Assembly (NCBI GenBank): GCA_001873635.1
Contig: MNZK01000061.1
Span: 1-36,590 of the forward strand
DNA length: 36,590 nt
Direction: 5' to 3'
Source: Porphyromonadaceae bacterium CG2_30_38_12
GTDB lineage: Bacteria > Bacteroidota > Bacteroidia > Bacteroidales > Paludibacteraceae
A program made the position numbers and the translations under genes. Under the pieces are notes generated by a model, which was given only the letters and a program-made list of their open reading frames with translations, did not search any database and was not told the DNA's origin. The first letter of the stretch is position 1. Each line of letters starts with the position of its first letter. Below are positions 8,909-17,588 of the stretch, in pieces.

Positions 8909-9508
8909 ATGGCATCAATAGGGAGAAGAATAATGTCAATTTTCAAGAGGAAGAAGCATGTGGAAGAATCGGAAAAAACCAAAATCAGAAGAAGGATACG
9001 TAACAAAAAAAATGTACTAAGCGATATGGAGAAATCGGATGGCTCAATAGCTGTTTTTAGTAAAATTGAGCTGTTGCCAGAATTTATTTCTGCACGCAAT
9101 ATCCTTATCTACTGGTCATTACCAGACGAATTGCCAACCCATAGCTACATTTTAAAATGGAGTAAAAACAAGCAAATATTGCTCCCCATGGTAAAAGGCG
9201 AACAGTTACTTATCAAGCCATTTTCATCGGTTAATGAACTTCGCAAAAGTGATATGGGGATATGGGAGCCTGAAGCACAGCGCGAATACCTGAAACAAAT
9301 CGACTTGGTAATTGTTCCTGGTGTGGCTTTCGACCGTAAAAGAAATCGATTAGGCAGAGGAAAGGGGTACTACGACCGTTATTTCAACAATAAAAAGGTA
9401 ACCAAGATAGGCGTTTGTTATGACTTTCAGTTACTTGAGAATATTCCTGCTGACTCCTACGATATAAAAATGGACAAAGTAATTACGCCAAACTATAATA
9501 TTGTATAG
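8909..9508 (+). CDS. 5-formyltetrahydrofolate cyclo-ligase
   Basis: This 199-residue cytoplasmic enzyme converts 5-formyl-THF to 5,10-methenyl-THF using ATP. The diagnostic block is VIVPGVAFDRKRNRLGRGKGYYDRYF in pattern, seen as PGVAFDRKRNRLGRGKGYYD near residue 143, and a basic N-terminal region resembles the usual K-x-x-x-R-x-x-x-R start. A second ATG at 8933 (MSIFKRKK) is also possible, because the first eight residues are not conserved-looking. The 3' end overlaps the convergent gene at 9483 by 26 bases. Confidence 0.92.
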   Translation: MASIGRRIMSIFKRKKHVEESEKTKIRRRIRNKKNVLSDMEKSDGSIAVFSKIELLPEFISARNILIYWSLPDELPTHSYILKWSKNKQILLPMVKGEQLLIKPFSSVNELRKSDMGIWEPEAQREYLKQIDLVIVPGVAFDRKRNRLGRGKGYYDRYFNNKKVTKIGVCYDFQLLENIPADSYDIKMDKVITPNYNIV

Positions 9509-9995
9509 CTAACTTGGTTGTAATTTGTTGTTCTAGCAAATCAGCATTTTTCCACAAAACCTGTGTTGAAGTAGGTTTGATATGCAAAAACTGCATAGGA
9601 TTTATTGTACAGGCACGAATGTAATCGAACAAGTTTAGGGTATTTAAAAAAGTATGTTTTTGGCAGATATAATAATTTATCTCGTCCACATTTTCGGTGC
9701 CAAAATCGAGGATTAAGTGCTCAGGATTTGCAGTACAAGGGGCACTTAATTCGGGCACAAAAACGTGTCGAAATTGCTCAACAGCTTGTTTAATTTGGCT
9801 CGAAGCAGCCAAACGCACCGAATGAATGGGTGGCGATAAAACACCATCAAAAAAAGCAGCATTGGCAATCTCGTGTGTACCCAGAACAAAATCAGTGTAG
9901 CTGAGTTCTGCCGTAGTTTTATCAAAGCTCACAGCATGATTTTTGAGCAAACATCCGTTAGGCTGAATTACAAACTGACTACAAAGGCTTGGCAT
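9483..9995 (-). CDS. Conserved-looking protein of unknown function at the end of the lspA cluster
   Basis: A 170-residue ORF that I do not recognise. It overlaps the DUF4296 gene upstream by 17 bases, which supports it being a real, translationally coupled member of the cluster. No signal peptide or membrane helix is visible. The N-terminal third (FVIQPNGCLLKNHAVSFD, then a DGVLSPPIHSVRLA strand) vaguely recalls the small beta domain of amidohydrolases, and LFDYIRACTINPMQFLHIK recalls the C-terminal helix of the same superfamily. The central metal-binding barrel is absent, so it could be a reduced, inactive relative. This is a guess only. Confidence 0.6.
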   Translation of the reverse strand: MPSLCSQFVIQPNGCLLKNHAVSFDKTTAELSYTDFVLGTHEIANAAFFDGVLSPPIHSVRLAASSQIKQAVEQFRHVFVPELSAPCTANPEHLILDFGTENVDEINYYICQKHTFLNTLNLFDYIRACTINPMQFLHIKPTSTQVLWKNADLLEQQITTKLAIQYYSLA

Positions 9996-10842
9996 GTTTT
10001 AGGCTTGTTTTTGATTCGGATTTCTGCTTTTTTTGCTCGTACAAATTCACTACTTTGTGAATGCTATCTTGCGCAATAGCGTCATACTGGCGTATAAATT
10101 CCATACTATCCACCAGCAAATCAAACCTCCCGGCAAATTTGGAGTAGTAATTTAGAGTGCCGGTGATAGAGTCGATACGATGCATTTTTTTTGCTAAAAA
10201 CACAATTCGATACCTACGCAACAAGCTGTCATTAAAAGTTTTACAAACAACACTGTCCGATTGCTTGTTTGCATAATGAATGCGAATAATAAACTTAGTA
10301 TCACTACTTTTATTGCTTGGAGCCATTCGCATTAAAAATGAAATTTTGTAGGAATCCCGCCATGCCAACTTGCGATTTTTGATTACAAAAGGAAGGGTGG
10401 TAGGCGTAGAATCGCGAGATAAAACAAAACGCTTCGAAGCCAAAGGCCAGATATCTTCTGTAGAATGACGTAATGCAGCCGAATCAACTGGATGATATAA
10501 TCCTTTACGCACTTTTTCGTCTAAACCCGTTAATTGCTCCACAACTTGGGTATAAATGCGCTCAAACTTTTTTGGATGTTGCGTGTACCACACTAAAGAA
10601 GAGTCAAATTGCTTCTGCGTGTAGTCATTTTTAAGAAGCAAAGCACTATAATATAACTTATTAATACTATCATTGGCATTGCCTAAATTTTTTGCAGCCA
10701 AAGCACCATCCAAGGTATGCAACTGAATGAGGAAGTCAGTCATTTGGCGTTGGCTTAACACATAGCTGGGTCGATTTTCGCAAGAATATAATACTATCAC
10801 CCATGAAAAAAATAAAAATATTTTTGAAAACTTAGCTTGCAT
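9979..10842 (-). CDS. DUF4296 lipoprotein
   Basis: About 287 residues. The N-terminus is a lipoprotein signal peptide with lipobox IVLYSC. The following part (LSQRQMTDFLIQLHTLDGAL, then SALLLKNDYTQKQFDSSLVWY) fits the DUF4296 domain found next to lspA in many Bacteroidota, as far as I recall. The remaining two thirds is unassigned and beta-rich. I choose the ATG at 10842 rather than a TTG at 10857, since it starts a normal signal peptide. This gives an 11-base overlap with the end of lspA and suggests coupling. It is presumably processed by the LspA encoded just upstream. Function unknown. Confidence 0.8.
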   Translation of the reverse strand: MQAKFSKIFLFFSWVIVLYSCENRPSYVLSQRQMTDFLIQLHTLDGALAAKNLGNANDSINKLYYSALLLKNDYTQKQFDSSLVWYTQHPKKFERIYTQVVEQLTGLDEKVRKGLYHPVDSAALRHSTEDIWPLASKRFVLSRDSTPTTLPFVIKNRKLAWRDSYKISFLMRMAPSNKSSDTKFIIRIHYANKQSDSVVCKTFNDSLLRRYRIVFLAKKMHRIDSITGTLNYYSKFAGRFDLLVDSMEFIRQYDAIAQDSIHKVVNLYEQKKQKSESKTSLKHAKPL

Positions 10843-11461
10843 CGTGCTTATTATCAATTTTCTTGGTATCCAAACTTCGATTCAAATCTTGGCGATAAAA
10901 AATAAGGATGATACCTACGGAAATGCTAATGGCAGCATCGGCAATATTGAATATAGGGCTAAAAAACAAGGTTTCTCCGGCATTATTTTTTATTAATGGG
11001 AAATAAAGCATATCCACCACTTTGCCATGAAACAAAGAGGCATACCCACCTGTTTCGGGTAAGAACGTGGCAGCCATCCCCCAGCTATCGCTGAATAAAA
11101 CTCCATAAAAAAGAGAATCGAAAATGTTACCCGCAGCACCTGCCAATAACAAAGAAACAGCTAAAACATAACCCTGTCGGGCATTTTGCTTAATGAGTGT
11201 ATGAATAAAATAAGCTAATCCGGCAACAGCAACAATTCGAAATAAAGTAAGGAAAAGCTTACCAATCAACTCTATACCGAATGCCATTCCATTGTTTTCG
11301 ATAAAATAAATTTGGAACCAGTTAAAAACTTCGACATGTTCGCCAAGAGCAAAATTAAGTTTAATAAAAATCTTGGAGGCTTGGTCAATGCAAATAATTA
11401 AGAAAATTAACGCTATGGATTTAATTGTAATGGACATGATGATAGCTATGTTAAGATGCAT
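10832..11461 (-). CDS. lspA: Lipoprotein signal peptidase (signal peptidase II)
   Basis: This inner-membrane aspartic protease cleaves lipoprotein signal peptides after lipid attachment. It has four predicted membrane helices and both catalytic aspartates in their family motifs: D115 in GNIFDSLF and D175 in FNIADAAIS. There is also the conserved IENNGMAFG near residue 54. At 209 residues it is longer than the E. coli enzyme, as is usual in Bacteroidota because of a larger loop between the catalytic motifs. An alternative ATG at 11437 (MSITIKS) would shorten it by eight residues. It is followed by an overlapping lipoprotein gene. Confidence 0.95.
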   Translation of the reverse strand: MHLNIAIIMSITIKSIALIFLIICIDQASKIFIKLNFALGEHVEVFNWFQIYFIENNGMAFGIELIGKLFLTLFRIVAVAGLAYFIHTLIKQNARQGYVLAVSLLLAGAAGNIFDSLFYGVLFSDSWGMAATFLPETGGYASLFHGKVVDMLYFPLIKNNAGETLFFSPIFNIADAAISISVGIILIFYRQDLNRSLDTKKIDNKHDAS

Positions 11462-11543
11462 AAAACGGCAAAAAAATCGGCAACGAATGCAAAATGCTGT
11501 TGCCGAAGATTATTCCCACTACTTGGTTTAACGCTTCAATATT

Positions 11544-11924
11544 TTAACGTTTAGTTTCATTTTTAGCTTCAATACTCAGTGTTGCATGAGGCACAGCGCG
11601 GAGACGCTCTTTGGGAATTAATTTTCCCGTTTCGCGACAAATACCATACGATTTGTTTTGAATGCGAACGAGTGCTGCTTGTAGGTGCTGAATAAATTTC
11701 ATTTGGCGCTGTGCTAACCTGCCCGATTCCTCTTTGGATAAGGTTGCAGCACCTTCTTCTAAAACTTTAAAAGTAGGTGATGTATCCATAATATCATTTC
11801 CACTGGCATTGGAAACGCCATCGCGTAACAGCTCATAATCTTTTTGTGCTTTAGCAAGTTTGTCAAGGATTAATTCCTTAAACTCGTCTAAATCTGCATC
11901 TGAATATCTAATTTTTTCTGACAT
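11544..11924 (-). CDS. DksA/TraR-family protein with degenerate zinc finger
   Basis: A 126-residue DksA/TraR-type protein. Members bind in the secondary channel of RNA polymerase. The N-terminal two thirds are predicted coiled coil, and the C-terminal part keeps the zinc-finger framework (YGICRETGKLIPKERLRAVPHA). Three of the four zinc cysteines of classical DksA are replaced (the C-terminal pair reads T-L-S-I instead of C-x-x-C), so it probably does not bind zinc. I recall this form as common in Bacteroidota. It lies 86 bases after ileS and 82 bases before lspA, on the same strand. Confidence 0.88.
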   Translation of the reverse strand: MSEKIRYSDADLDEFKELILDKLAKAQKDYELLRDGVSNASGNDIMDTSPTFKVLEEGAATLSKEESGRLAQRQMKFIQHLQAALVRIQNKSYGICRETGKLIPKERLRAVPHATLSIEAKNETKR

Positions 11925-12010
11925 AACTGTTCGTTTTTGCTTTTAAAGAGGTGCGAAAATAACAAATAAATTTCAGTCCTCCAATTATTTTGTAATTATT
12001 TGAATATGTT

Positions 12011-15000
12011 CTATGCTTTTTGAACCAACAAGCGAACCGCTTCGCCATCAAAGTCAAGCTCTGTTGGCAGTTCCAAGCGAGGCGCCTGCTTAATAGTCAA
12101 AGCTAATGTTTGCGAAGCTATGTACGCATTGAATTCGTTTACGGCATCATCAATCAGCGGATTATTTTCGATAAAAATATTGATTTTATCCGTTATTTCA
12201 AAACCGTTCGTTTTCCGAATGTTCTGAATGCGATTCACAAGTTCGCGTGCAATACCCTCGCGCCTCAGAGCCTCTGTTACAGTAATATCTAAAGCAACAG
12301 TAAGTTTGCCTTCGTTAGCCACTAACCAACCGGGCATATCCTCTGTAATAATTTCAACATCCTCGGCAGCAAGCACTACTTCACCCATAGGTAAAGCTAA
12401 ACTGTAAGTTCCATTGCGCTCAATTTCAGCTATTTCCAAATTTCCAAACGAAGACATTGCCACAGCAATTTCTTTCATTTGTTTCCCATATTTTTTACCC
12501 AAAGTTTTAAAATTAGGTTTTATTTTCTTCACTAAGTTTATCTGAACGCTATCGGGTGCAATAATCTCAATTTTTTTTACATTTACTTCGGCTTTCACCA
12601 ATTCGGCTATATAAGCAAGCTGTTGAAAAGTTTTCTCATCGGGTGCTGGGATCAGAGCTTTGCTGAGCGGTTGACGTACTTTGCGGTCGGCTTTACGGCG
12701 CAGAGCAAGAATCATTGATGAGGCTTGTTGTGCCAATTGCATACATTCCTCCAAGTTACTATCAATAAGGCTACTATCACAAATAGGGAAATCGGCCAAA
12801 TGCACCGATTGAGTATTATCTTTGTGCGTAACAGCATTCAAATCAAGAAACAATTGGTCGGCAAAAAACGGAGCAATAGGCGACATTAACAAAGAAACAG
12901 TTTCCAAGCAAGTGTAAAGTGTTTGATAAGCCGCGATTTTATCTTCGTCATAAGCCCCACCCCAATAGCGTTTACGATTAAGACGCACATACCAATTACT
13001 CAGATTTTCGCCAACAAAATCGGATATAGCTCTGCCGGCACGCGTAGGTTCAAAAGTATCATAATATTCGGTAACCTCTTTGATGAGCGAATTGAGTAAC
13101 GAAATAATCCATCGATCAATTTCGGGTCGATTTTCTAATGGAATTTCGGGCTCTGAATAGCTAAACTGGTCCACATTGGCATATAAAGAGAAGAAGGAAT
13201 AGGTATTGTAAAGTGTTCCAAAAAATTTGCGTCGGACTTCTTCTACCCCTTCTATGTCGAATTTAAGGTTATCCCAAGGCGATGCATTGGTCATCATATA
13301 CCATCGCAAAGGGTCGGAACCATACTTTTCGATGGCAGAAAATGGATCGACACCATTGCCCAAACGTTTGGACATTTTATTGCCGTTTTTATCCAAAACA
13401 AGTCCATTGGAAATTACATTTTTGAAAGCTACCGAACCACGAACCATCGTGCTGATGGCATGAAGCGTAAAAAACCAACCACGTGTTTGATCAACACCTT
13501 CCGAAATGAAATCAGCAGGGAAGCCCCCTTCGTCAATCAAAGAGCTATTCTCGAAAGGATAATGGAATTGAGCGAAAGGCATGGCACCCGAATCGAACCA
13601 AACATCAATTAAATCCAATTCACGCTTCATGGCTTTACCCGAGGCAGATACCAAAATTATGCCATCTACATACGGGCGATGTAAATCTATATTTTTTACG
13701 GCATAATTTTCAGCGGTATATTCACCCACTTTAAAATTTTTGTACGGATTTTCGGTCATCAATCCAGCAGCAATTGATTTTTCAATTTCAGTTATCAATT
13801 CTTCCACCGAGCCAATACATATTTCTTCTGACCCATCTTCGGTGCGCCAAATTGGGAGCGGAGTGCCCCAGTAGCGACTGCGGCTCAAATTCCAATCTTG
13901 CAAGTTTTCGAGCCATTTGCCAAAACGACCTGCTCCAGTAGATTGTGGTTTCCAATTGATGGTATCGTTCAGCGCCATCATCTCCTCGCGACATGCAGTA
14001 GTTTTCACAAACCAACTATCTAAAGGATAGTACAGAACTGGTTTATCGGTGCGCCAACAATGGGGATAGTTGTGCGTATGTTTTTCTATTTTATAAGCTA
14101 AACCTTGTTGTTTCAGCATTACGCAGAGGTCTATGTCCAGCGTTGTATCTTCCTCAGCCAAGGTATTATCGAATGCATTTTTTACATACCTTCCAGCATA
14201 CGCTGCATAAAGTTCAACATTTACATTCGAAGCAACAAAGTCGGAACTCAAATCGTCTATTTTGAAGAATTTTCCTGTCCGATCAACCATAGGCTGACGA
14301 TTTCCGTCTTTGTCAATCAACAACATAGGAGGTACGCCATTTTGTTTAGCCACACGGTCATCGTCGGCACCAAAAGTAGGCGCAATATGAACAATTCCGG
14401 TACCATCTTCGGTGGTTACGAAGTCGCCAGTGATAATGCGAAAAGGAAAACCACCTAAATCCTCTTTAGGGGATTTGGAGTTACTATCTTTTATAATTGG
14501 ATTAACCCAAGGGATTAATTGCTCATATTCCATACCGGCAAGGTCTGAACCTTTGCATTTTCCAAGTGTTTGATATTCATTTTTGCCAAACACTTGTCCA
14601 ACCAAAGCTTCTGCGAGAATATATTTACAGACTTGCTTTGTATAAGGATTTGCTGATTCGACCAACATATAATCTATGGATGGTCCTACGCAAAGTGCTG
14701 TATTTGAAGGCAATGTCCACGGAGTAGTTGTCCAAGCAAGGAAATACACTTCTGTGAAAGTCACCCCAGCAGTTGCATTGAGCGCAAATCGACGTTTAAG
14801 TATTTCGCTTATGTTCTGTTCATTTTCTTTTCCTATTGAGAGGCGAAACTGCGCCACACAGGTTGTATCTTTCACGTCACGGTAGCAACCGGGTTGATTC
14901 AGTTCGTGCGTAGAAAGCCCCGTTCCGGCAGCAGGAGAGAATGGTTGAATTGTGTAGCCCTTATAAATTAAATTCTTGTTGTAGAGCTGTTTAAGCAACC

Positions 15001-15484
15001 ACCAAAGTGTTTCAATGTACCGATTGTCATAGGTTATATACGGGTCATTCATATCCACCCAGTAGCCCATTTTGGTAGTCAAATCTTCCCATTCTTTGGT
15101 ATATTTAAGCACATCTTTTCGGCAGGCAGCATTGTAATCGTCCACACTAATAGTCTTACCAATATCCTCTTTGGTTATTCCCAATGCTTTTTCAACGCCT
15201 AATTCGACAGGAAGCCCATGTGTGTCCCAACCGGCTTTACGTTTAACCTGAAAGCCCTGCATGGTTTTATATCTACAAAACACATCTTTAATGGTACGCC
15301 CCATTACATGATGAATACCCGGGAGTCCATTTGCCGAGGGAGGACCTTCATAAAAAACATACGATGGCTTTCCCTCGCGGGTTTCGATACTTTTATGAAA
15401 AACATCATTTTCTTTCCAACGTTTCAAAATTTCTTTATTCACATCGGAAAGATTCAATCCGGGATATTCTTTAAATTTAGACAT
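12011..15484 (-). CDS. ileS: Isoleucyl-tRNA synthetase (large, eukaryote-like type)
   Basis: This class I aminoacyl-tRNA synthetase charges tRNA-Ile in the cytoplasm. The HIGH motif appears as GLPGIHHVMG near residue 52 and KMSKR as GNKMSKRLGN, with the WFDSG motif between them. The editing domain contains WTTTPWTLPSN and GTGIVHIAPTFG. At 1157 residues, with a long C-terminal anticodon-binding region, it is the larger type that is often linked to mupirocin resistance; resistance here is inference only. It heads or follows cyclophilin in a minus-strand cluster with dksA-like, lspA and the DUF4296 gene. Confidence 0.97.
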   Translation of the reverse strand: MSKFKEYPGLNLSDVNKEILKRWKENDVFHKSIETREGKPSYVFYEGPPSANGLPGIHHVMGRTIKDVFCRYKTMQGFQVKRKAGWDTHGLPVELGVEKALGITKEDIGKTISVDDYNAACRKDVLKYTKEWEDLTTKMGYWVDMNDPYITYDNRYIETLWWLLKQLYNKNLIYKGYTIQPFSPAAGTGLSTHELNQPGCYRDVKDTTCVAQFRLSIGKENEQNISEILKRRFALNATAGVTFTEVYFLAWTTTPWTLPSNTALCVGPSIDYMLVESANPYTKQVCKYILAEALVGQVFGKNEYQTLGKCKGSDLAGMEYEQLIPWVNPIIKDSNSKSPKEDLGGFPFRIITGDFVTTEDGTGIVHIAPTFGADDDRVAKQNGVPPMLLIDKDGNRQPMVDRTGKFFKIDDLSSDFVASNVNVELYAAYAGRYVKNAFDNTLAEEDTTLDIDLCVMLKQQGLAYKIEKHTHNYPHCWRTDKPVLYYPLDSWFVKTTACREEMMALNDTINWKPQSTGAGRFGKWLENLQDWNLSRSRYWGTPLPIWRTEDGSEEICIGSVEELITEIEKSIAAGLMTENPYKNFKVGEYTAENYAVKNIDLHRPYVDGIILVSASGKAMKRELDLIDVWFDSGAMPFAQFHYPFENSSLIDEGGFPADFISEGVDQTRGWFFTLHAISTMVRGSVAFKNVISNGLVLDKNGNKMSKRLGNGVDPFSAIEKYGSDPLRWYMMTNASPWDNLKFDIEGVEEVRRKFFGTLYNTYSFFSLYANVDQFSYSEPEIPLENRPEIDRWIISLLNSLIKEVTEYYDTFEPTRAGRAISDFVGENLSNWYVRLNRKRYWGGAYDEDKIAAYQTLYTCLETVSLLMSPIAPFFADQLFLDLNAVTHKDNTQSVHLADFPICDSSLIDSNLEECMQLAQQASSMILALRRKADRKVRQPLSKALIPAPDEKTFQQLAYIAELVKAEVNVKKIEIIAPDSVQINLVKKIKPNFKTLGKKYGKQMKEIAVAMSSFGNLEIAEIERNGTYSLALPMGEVVLAAEDVEIITEDMPGWLVANEGKLTVALDITVTEALRREGIARELVNRIQNIRKTNGFEITDKINIFIENNPLIDDAVNEFNAYIASQTLALTIKQAPRLELPTELDFDGEAVRLLVQKA

Positions 15485-15530
15485 GTATTCTATTGACTAT
15501 ACTTGTGACTGTTGTTATAAAATTTTCGAT

Positions 15531-15965
15531 TTATTCTGTTATCTCGATGGCAAGAATTTTATCACCTTGGCGGATGGCATCAATCACATCCAGCCCTTCC
15601 ACTACTTTTCCGAAGCAAGTGTGGTTTCTATCTAAATGAGCCGTATTTCGACGTGAGTGACAGATAAAAAATTGCGAGCCGCCGGTATTTCTGCCCGCAT
15701 GTGCCATGGATAATACGCCGCGGTCGTGATATTGATTACCACCAGTGAGTTCACATGGAATTGTGTATCCCGGACCACCCGAGCCATTTCCTTTGGGACA
15801 TCCACCTTGTATTACAAAATCGGGAATTACGCGGTGAAATGTGAGCCCATTGTAGAAACCTGATGTTGCTAACTTAATGAAGTTTTCGACTGTTTTTGGG
15901 GCGTCCTGATCGTAAAATTCAACGTCCATAGTACCTTTTTCGGTAATAATTTTTGCTGTTTTCAT
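15531..15965 (-). CDS. Cyclophilin-type peptidyl-prolyl cis-trans isomerase
   Basis: A 144-residue cytoplasmic cyclophilin that catalyses proline isomerisation in protein folding. Core active-site motifs are present: [13 protein letters not shown] near residue 43 (catalytic Arg), the GSQFFIC strand (Q, F) and the [14 protein letters not shown] block. There is no signal peptide. A -7 box on the same strand lies 29 bases upstream (15994-16001), and ileS follows 46 bases downstream, so the two may share a transcript. Confidence 0.95.
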   Translation of the reverse strand: MKTAKIITEKGTMDVEFYDQDAPKTVENFIKLATSGFYNGLTFHRVIPDFVIQGGCPKGNGSGGPGYTIPCELTGGNQYHDRGVLSMAHAGRNTGGSQFFICHSRRNTAHLDRNHTCFGKVVEGLDVIDAIRQGDKILAIEITE

Positions 15966-15993
15966 CTGTTTTTAATTTTTATTTTTTAGCTTG

Positions 15994-16001
15994 CAAAGAT
16001 A
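15994..16001 (-). promoter_or_regulatory. Candidate -7 promoter box for the cyclophilin-ileS cluster
   Basis: On the minus strand the sequence is TATCTTTG, matching TAnnTTTG, 29 bases before the cyclophilin ATG. No good -33 TTG is seen at the standard spacing. Confidence 0.55.
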
Positions 16002-16130
16002 CTAATTTTCAACTGTAGAAAAATGCTTGCAGGGAACAATTTTCATTAAATAAGCTAACGTTGAGAGATACAATTTAAAAATATAATTGCGCGGACGAGG
16101 TTGAGATTAAGGCAATTTACGATTAAGTGA

Positions 16131-16202
16131 GCGGCAAACGGGACTCGAACCCGCGACCTTCGGCTTGGGAAGCCAACGCTCTACCAACTGAGCTATTGCC
16201 GC
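16131..16202 (-). tRNA. tRNA-Gly (anticodon CCC)
   Basis: The minus strand folds into a full cloverleaf of 72 bases. The acceptor stem is GCGGCAA/TTGCCGC, the D stem GCTC/GAGC with loop AGTTGGTA, the anticodon stem TTGGC/GCCGA with loop TTCCCAA, and the T arm GCGGG-TTCGAGT-CCCGT. The anticodon is CCC, reading glycine GGG codons. The 3' CCA is not encoded. Confidence 0.95.
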
Positions 16203-16226
16203 AAAAACGTTAGATTTTAAGTGCTG

Positions 16227-16257
16227 CAAATGTACGTGTAATTTTTAAAAAACACAA
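16227..16257 (-). promoter_or_regulatory. Promoter of tRNA-Gly
   Basis: On the minus strand TTG (16255-16257) is followed after 20 bases by TACATTTG (16227-16234), a textbook Bacteroidota -33/-7 pair 25 bases upstream of the mature tRNA 5' end. Confidence 0.7.
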
Positions 16258-16310
16258 TAGATTTACAAAAATGGAACTTGGTTTAAGCAAAAAAAAAACG
16301 AAATTTCAAT

Positions 16311-16376
16311 TCTACTTATAAAAAATGCCCTTTCACTGAAAATATTATATTTTTATGTAAAGCCAATTTATATTTG
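16311..16376 (+). promoter_or_regulatory. Regulated promoter 1: direct-repeat operator plus -7 box
   Basis: TCTACTTAT (16311) and TTCACTGAAAAT (16332) lie 21 bases apart in the same orientation, and TATATTTG (-7 box) starts 37 bases after the second repeat. The same arrangement occurs at 21558 and 22320. No TTG is present at -33, which fits an activator-dependent promoter. It serves the lipoprotein gene at 16431. The LytTR regulator encoded at 18718 is the likely binder (inference). Confidence 0.7.
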
Positions 16377-16430
16377 CATTGAATTTACAAAAACAACAGA
16401 ATTCTTTCACCATTTAAAAACAGTAATTCA

Positions 16431-17519
16431 ATGAAAACAAAAAAATTAGTTATCATAGCTTCGGTAATCGGAATGATTAGTTGGAGCTGCACATCCGAAA
16501 ACCCAACGGGTAGTTCGTTACAATTGAGCCTCGATCAAAGCTCGAAAACCTTGAGTAATGCATTAACGGCAATCACAACATCGCCTGGTTATCAAGTTTT
16601 GGCAACGCCATCAGTAGCCGTATCAACGGCGTCGAAAGTTTTTTCTCCCGTTGTTGATTCTACATTCAACACTATTTTATTGTCCGATATTGTGGGCGAA
16701 TATGAATTTAATAAGGCTAATACTTATCAACGCTGGAAACAGCCCATTACTAATTTTTTTAGCAAAACTGCTGACAATGAGTCGCTTATGATAGTGCGTT
16801 TACCCGAAGAAAAAATTAAAAGACCAAATTCGCTTTTTATGTATAATCCTGCCGATACCCTGTTGACCAACAACTATGTGTTTACGCTTAATAAATACGA
16901 TTACAAATTCAATCGTGTGTTGGGGTGGGATTATACTATGGCTTCTACAATCAATGTGAAAAGTGTGGATGCAGGTGCATTGAGCATTCAATCGTCGAGT
17001 AGCAAAGAAGCTGGCTATAAATTTGCTTCCGAGTTTGCATTTACAAACGGATACACCACCAAAAGCAGTTACACTACAGGCGATACAGCTGTGTCGGTTT
17101 ATGCCATTTACGAGGGCGCAAAAGTGATTTACGAGGAAAGTTTTACTGCGATTAAAACAGCAGCCGACATGCGTCACCGTGAACGTGAATACGCTATGAC
17201 TATTGGCGATGTAAAAATTGTCCGTCAGTTGGGACCCACCAGTTTGGATAGTGCCAAGGTATATCTAACTGGTGTTTTGCAAACAACTGCCAAAGTGGAA
17301 GTGGTAGATATTGCAACTGCCGATGGCACCGATGTAAGTGTAACTGCTCACAAGCGCGAACTGAAAATTACCTTCGACGATGGTACCAGCAAAACAATAA
17401 GCGAACTTTTAGGTACTTCGGTCGAAACTATTCGCAACTTATTTATATCTTTGCGTCAATCCTATTTTGCAACTGGAATTGTTGATAGAATTGCATGGGA
17501 TATTTATATGAAGAAGTAA
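16431..17519 (+). CDS. Lipoprotein of unknown function
   Basis: A 362-residue protein that I do not recognise. The N-terminus is a lipoprotein signal peptide with the processing Cys in ISWSC, followed by a Ser/Thr-rich stretch. The rest has no membrane helix and appears mixed alpha/beta; no cysteine cluster, catalytic signature or repeat stands out. The charged segment AADMRHREREYAMTIGDVKI and the C-terminal helix ETIRNLFISLRQSYFATGIV may be useful search anchors. It is transcribed alone: its promoter carries the shared direct-repeat operator and a terminator follows at 17546. Its position directly before the histidine kinase, with an operator like those of the system genes, suggests it belongs to the same regulon, perhaps as a sensor accessory or target. 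Confidence 0.85.
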   Translation: MKTKKLVIIASVIGMISWSCTSENPTGSSLQLSLDQSSKTLSNALTAITTSPGYQVLATPSVAVSTASKVFSPVVDSTFNTILLSDIVGEYEFNKANTYQRWKQPITNFFSKTADNESLMIVRLPEEKIKRPNSLFMYNPADTLLTNNYVFTLNKYDYKFNRVLGWDYTMASTINVKSVDAGALSIQSSSSKEAGYKFASEFAFTNGYTTKSSYTTGDTAVSVYAIYEGAKVIYEESFTAIKTAADMRHREREYAMTIGDVKIVRQLGPTSLDSAKVYLTGVLQTTAKVEVVDIATADGTDVSVTAHKRELKITFDDGTSKTISELLGTSVETIRNLFISLRQSYFATGIVDRIAWDIYMKK

Positions 17520-17545
17520 TAAGTTGAAGTAAAATTATAGGTTTA

Positions 17546-17572
17546 GGGGAAGTACAGAACACTTCCCCTTTT
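17546..17572 (+). terminator. Rho-independent terminator after the lipoprotein gene
   Basis: An 8-bp stem GGGGAAGT (17546-17553)/ACTTCCCC (17561-17568) with a 7-base loop is followed by TTTT. It lies between the lipoprotein stop and the histidine kinase start at 17589. Confidence 0.8.
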
Positions 17573-17588
17573 CAAATGAAAAGAATAT

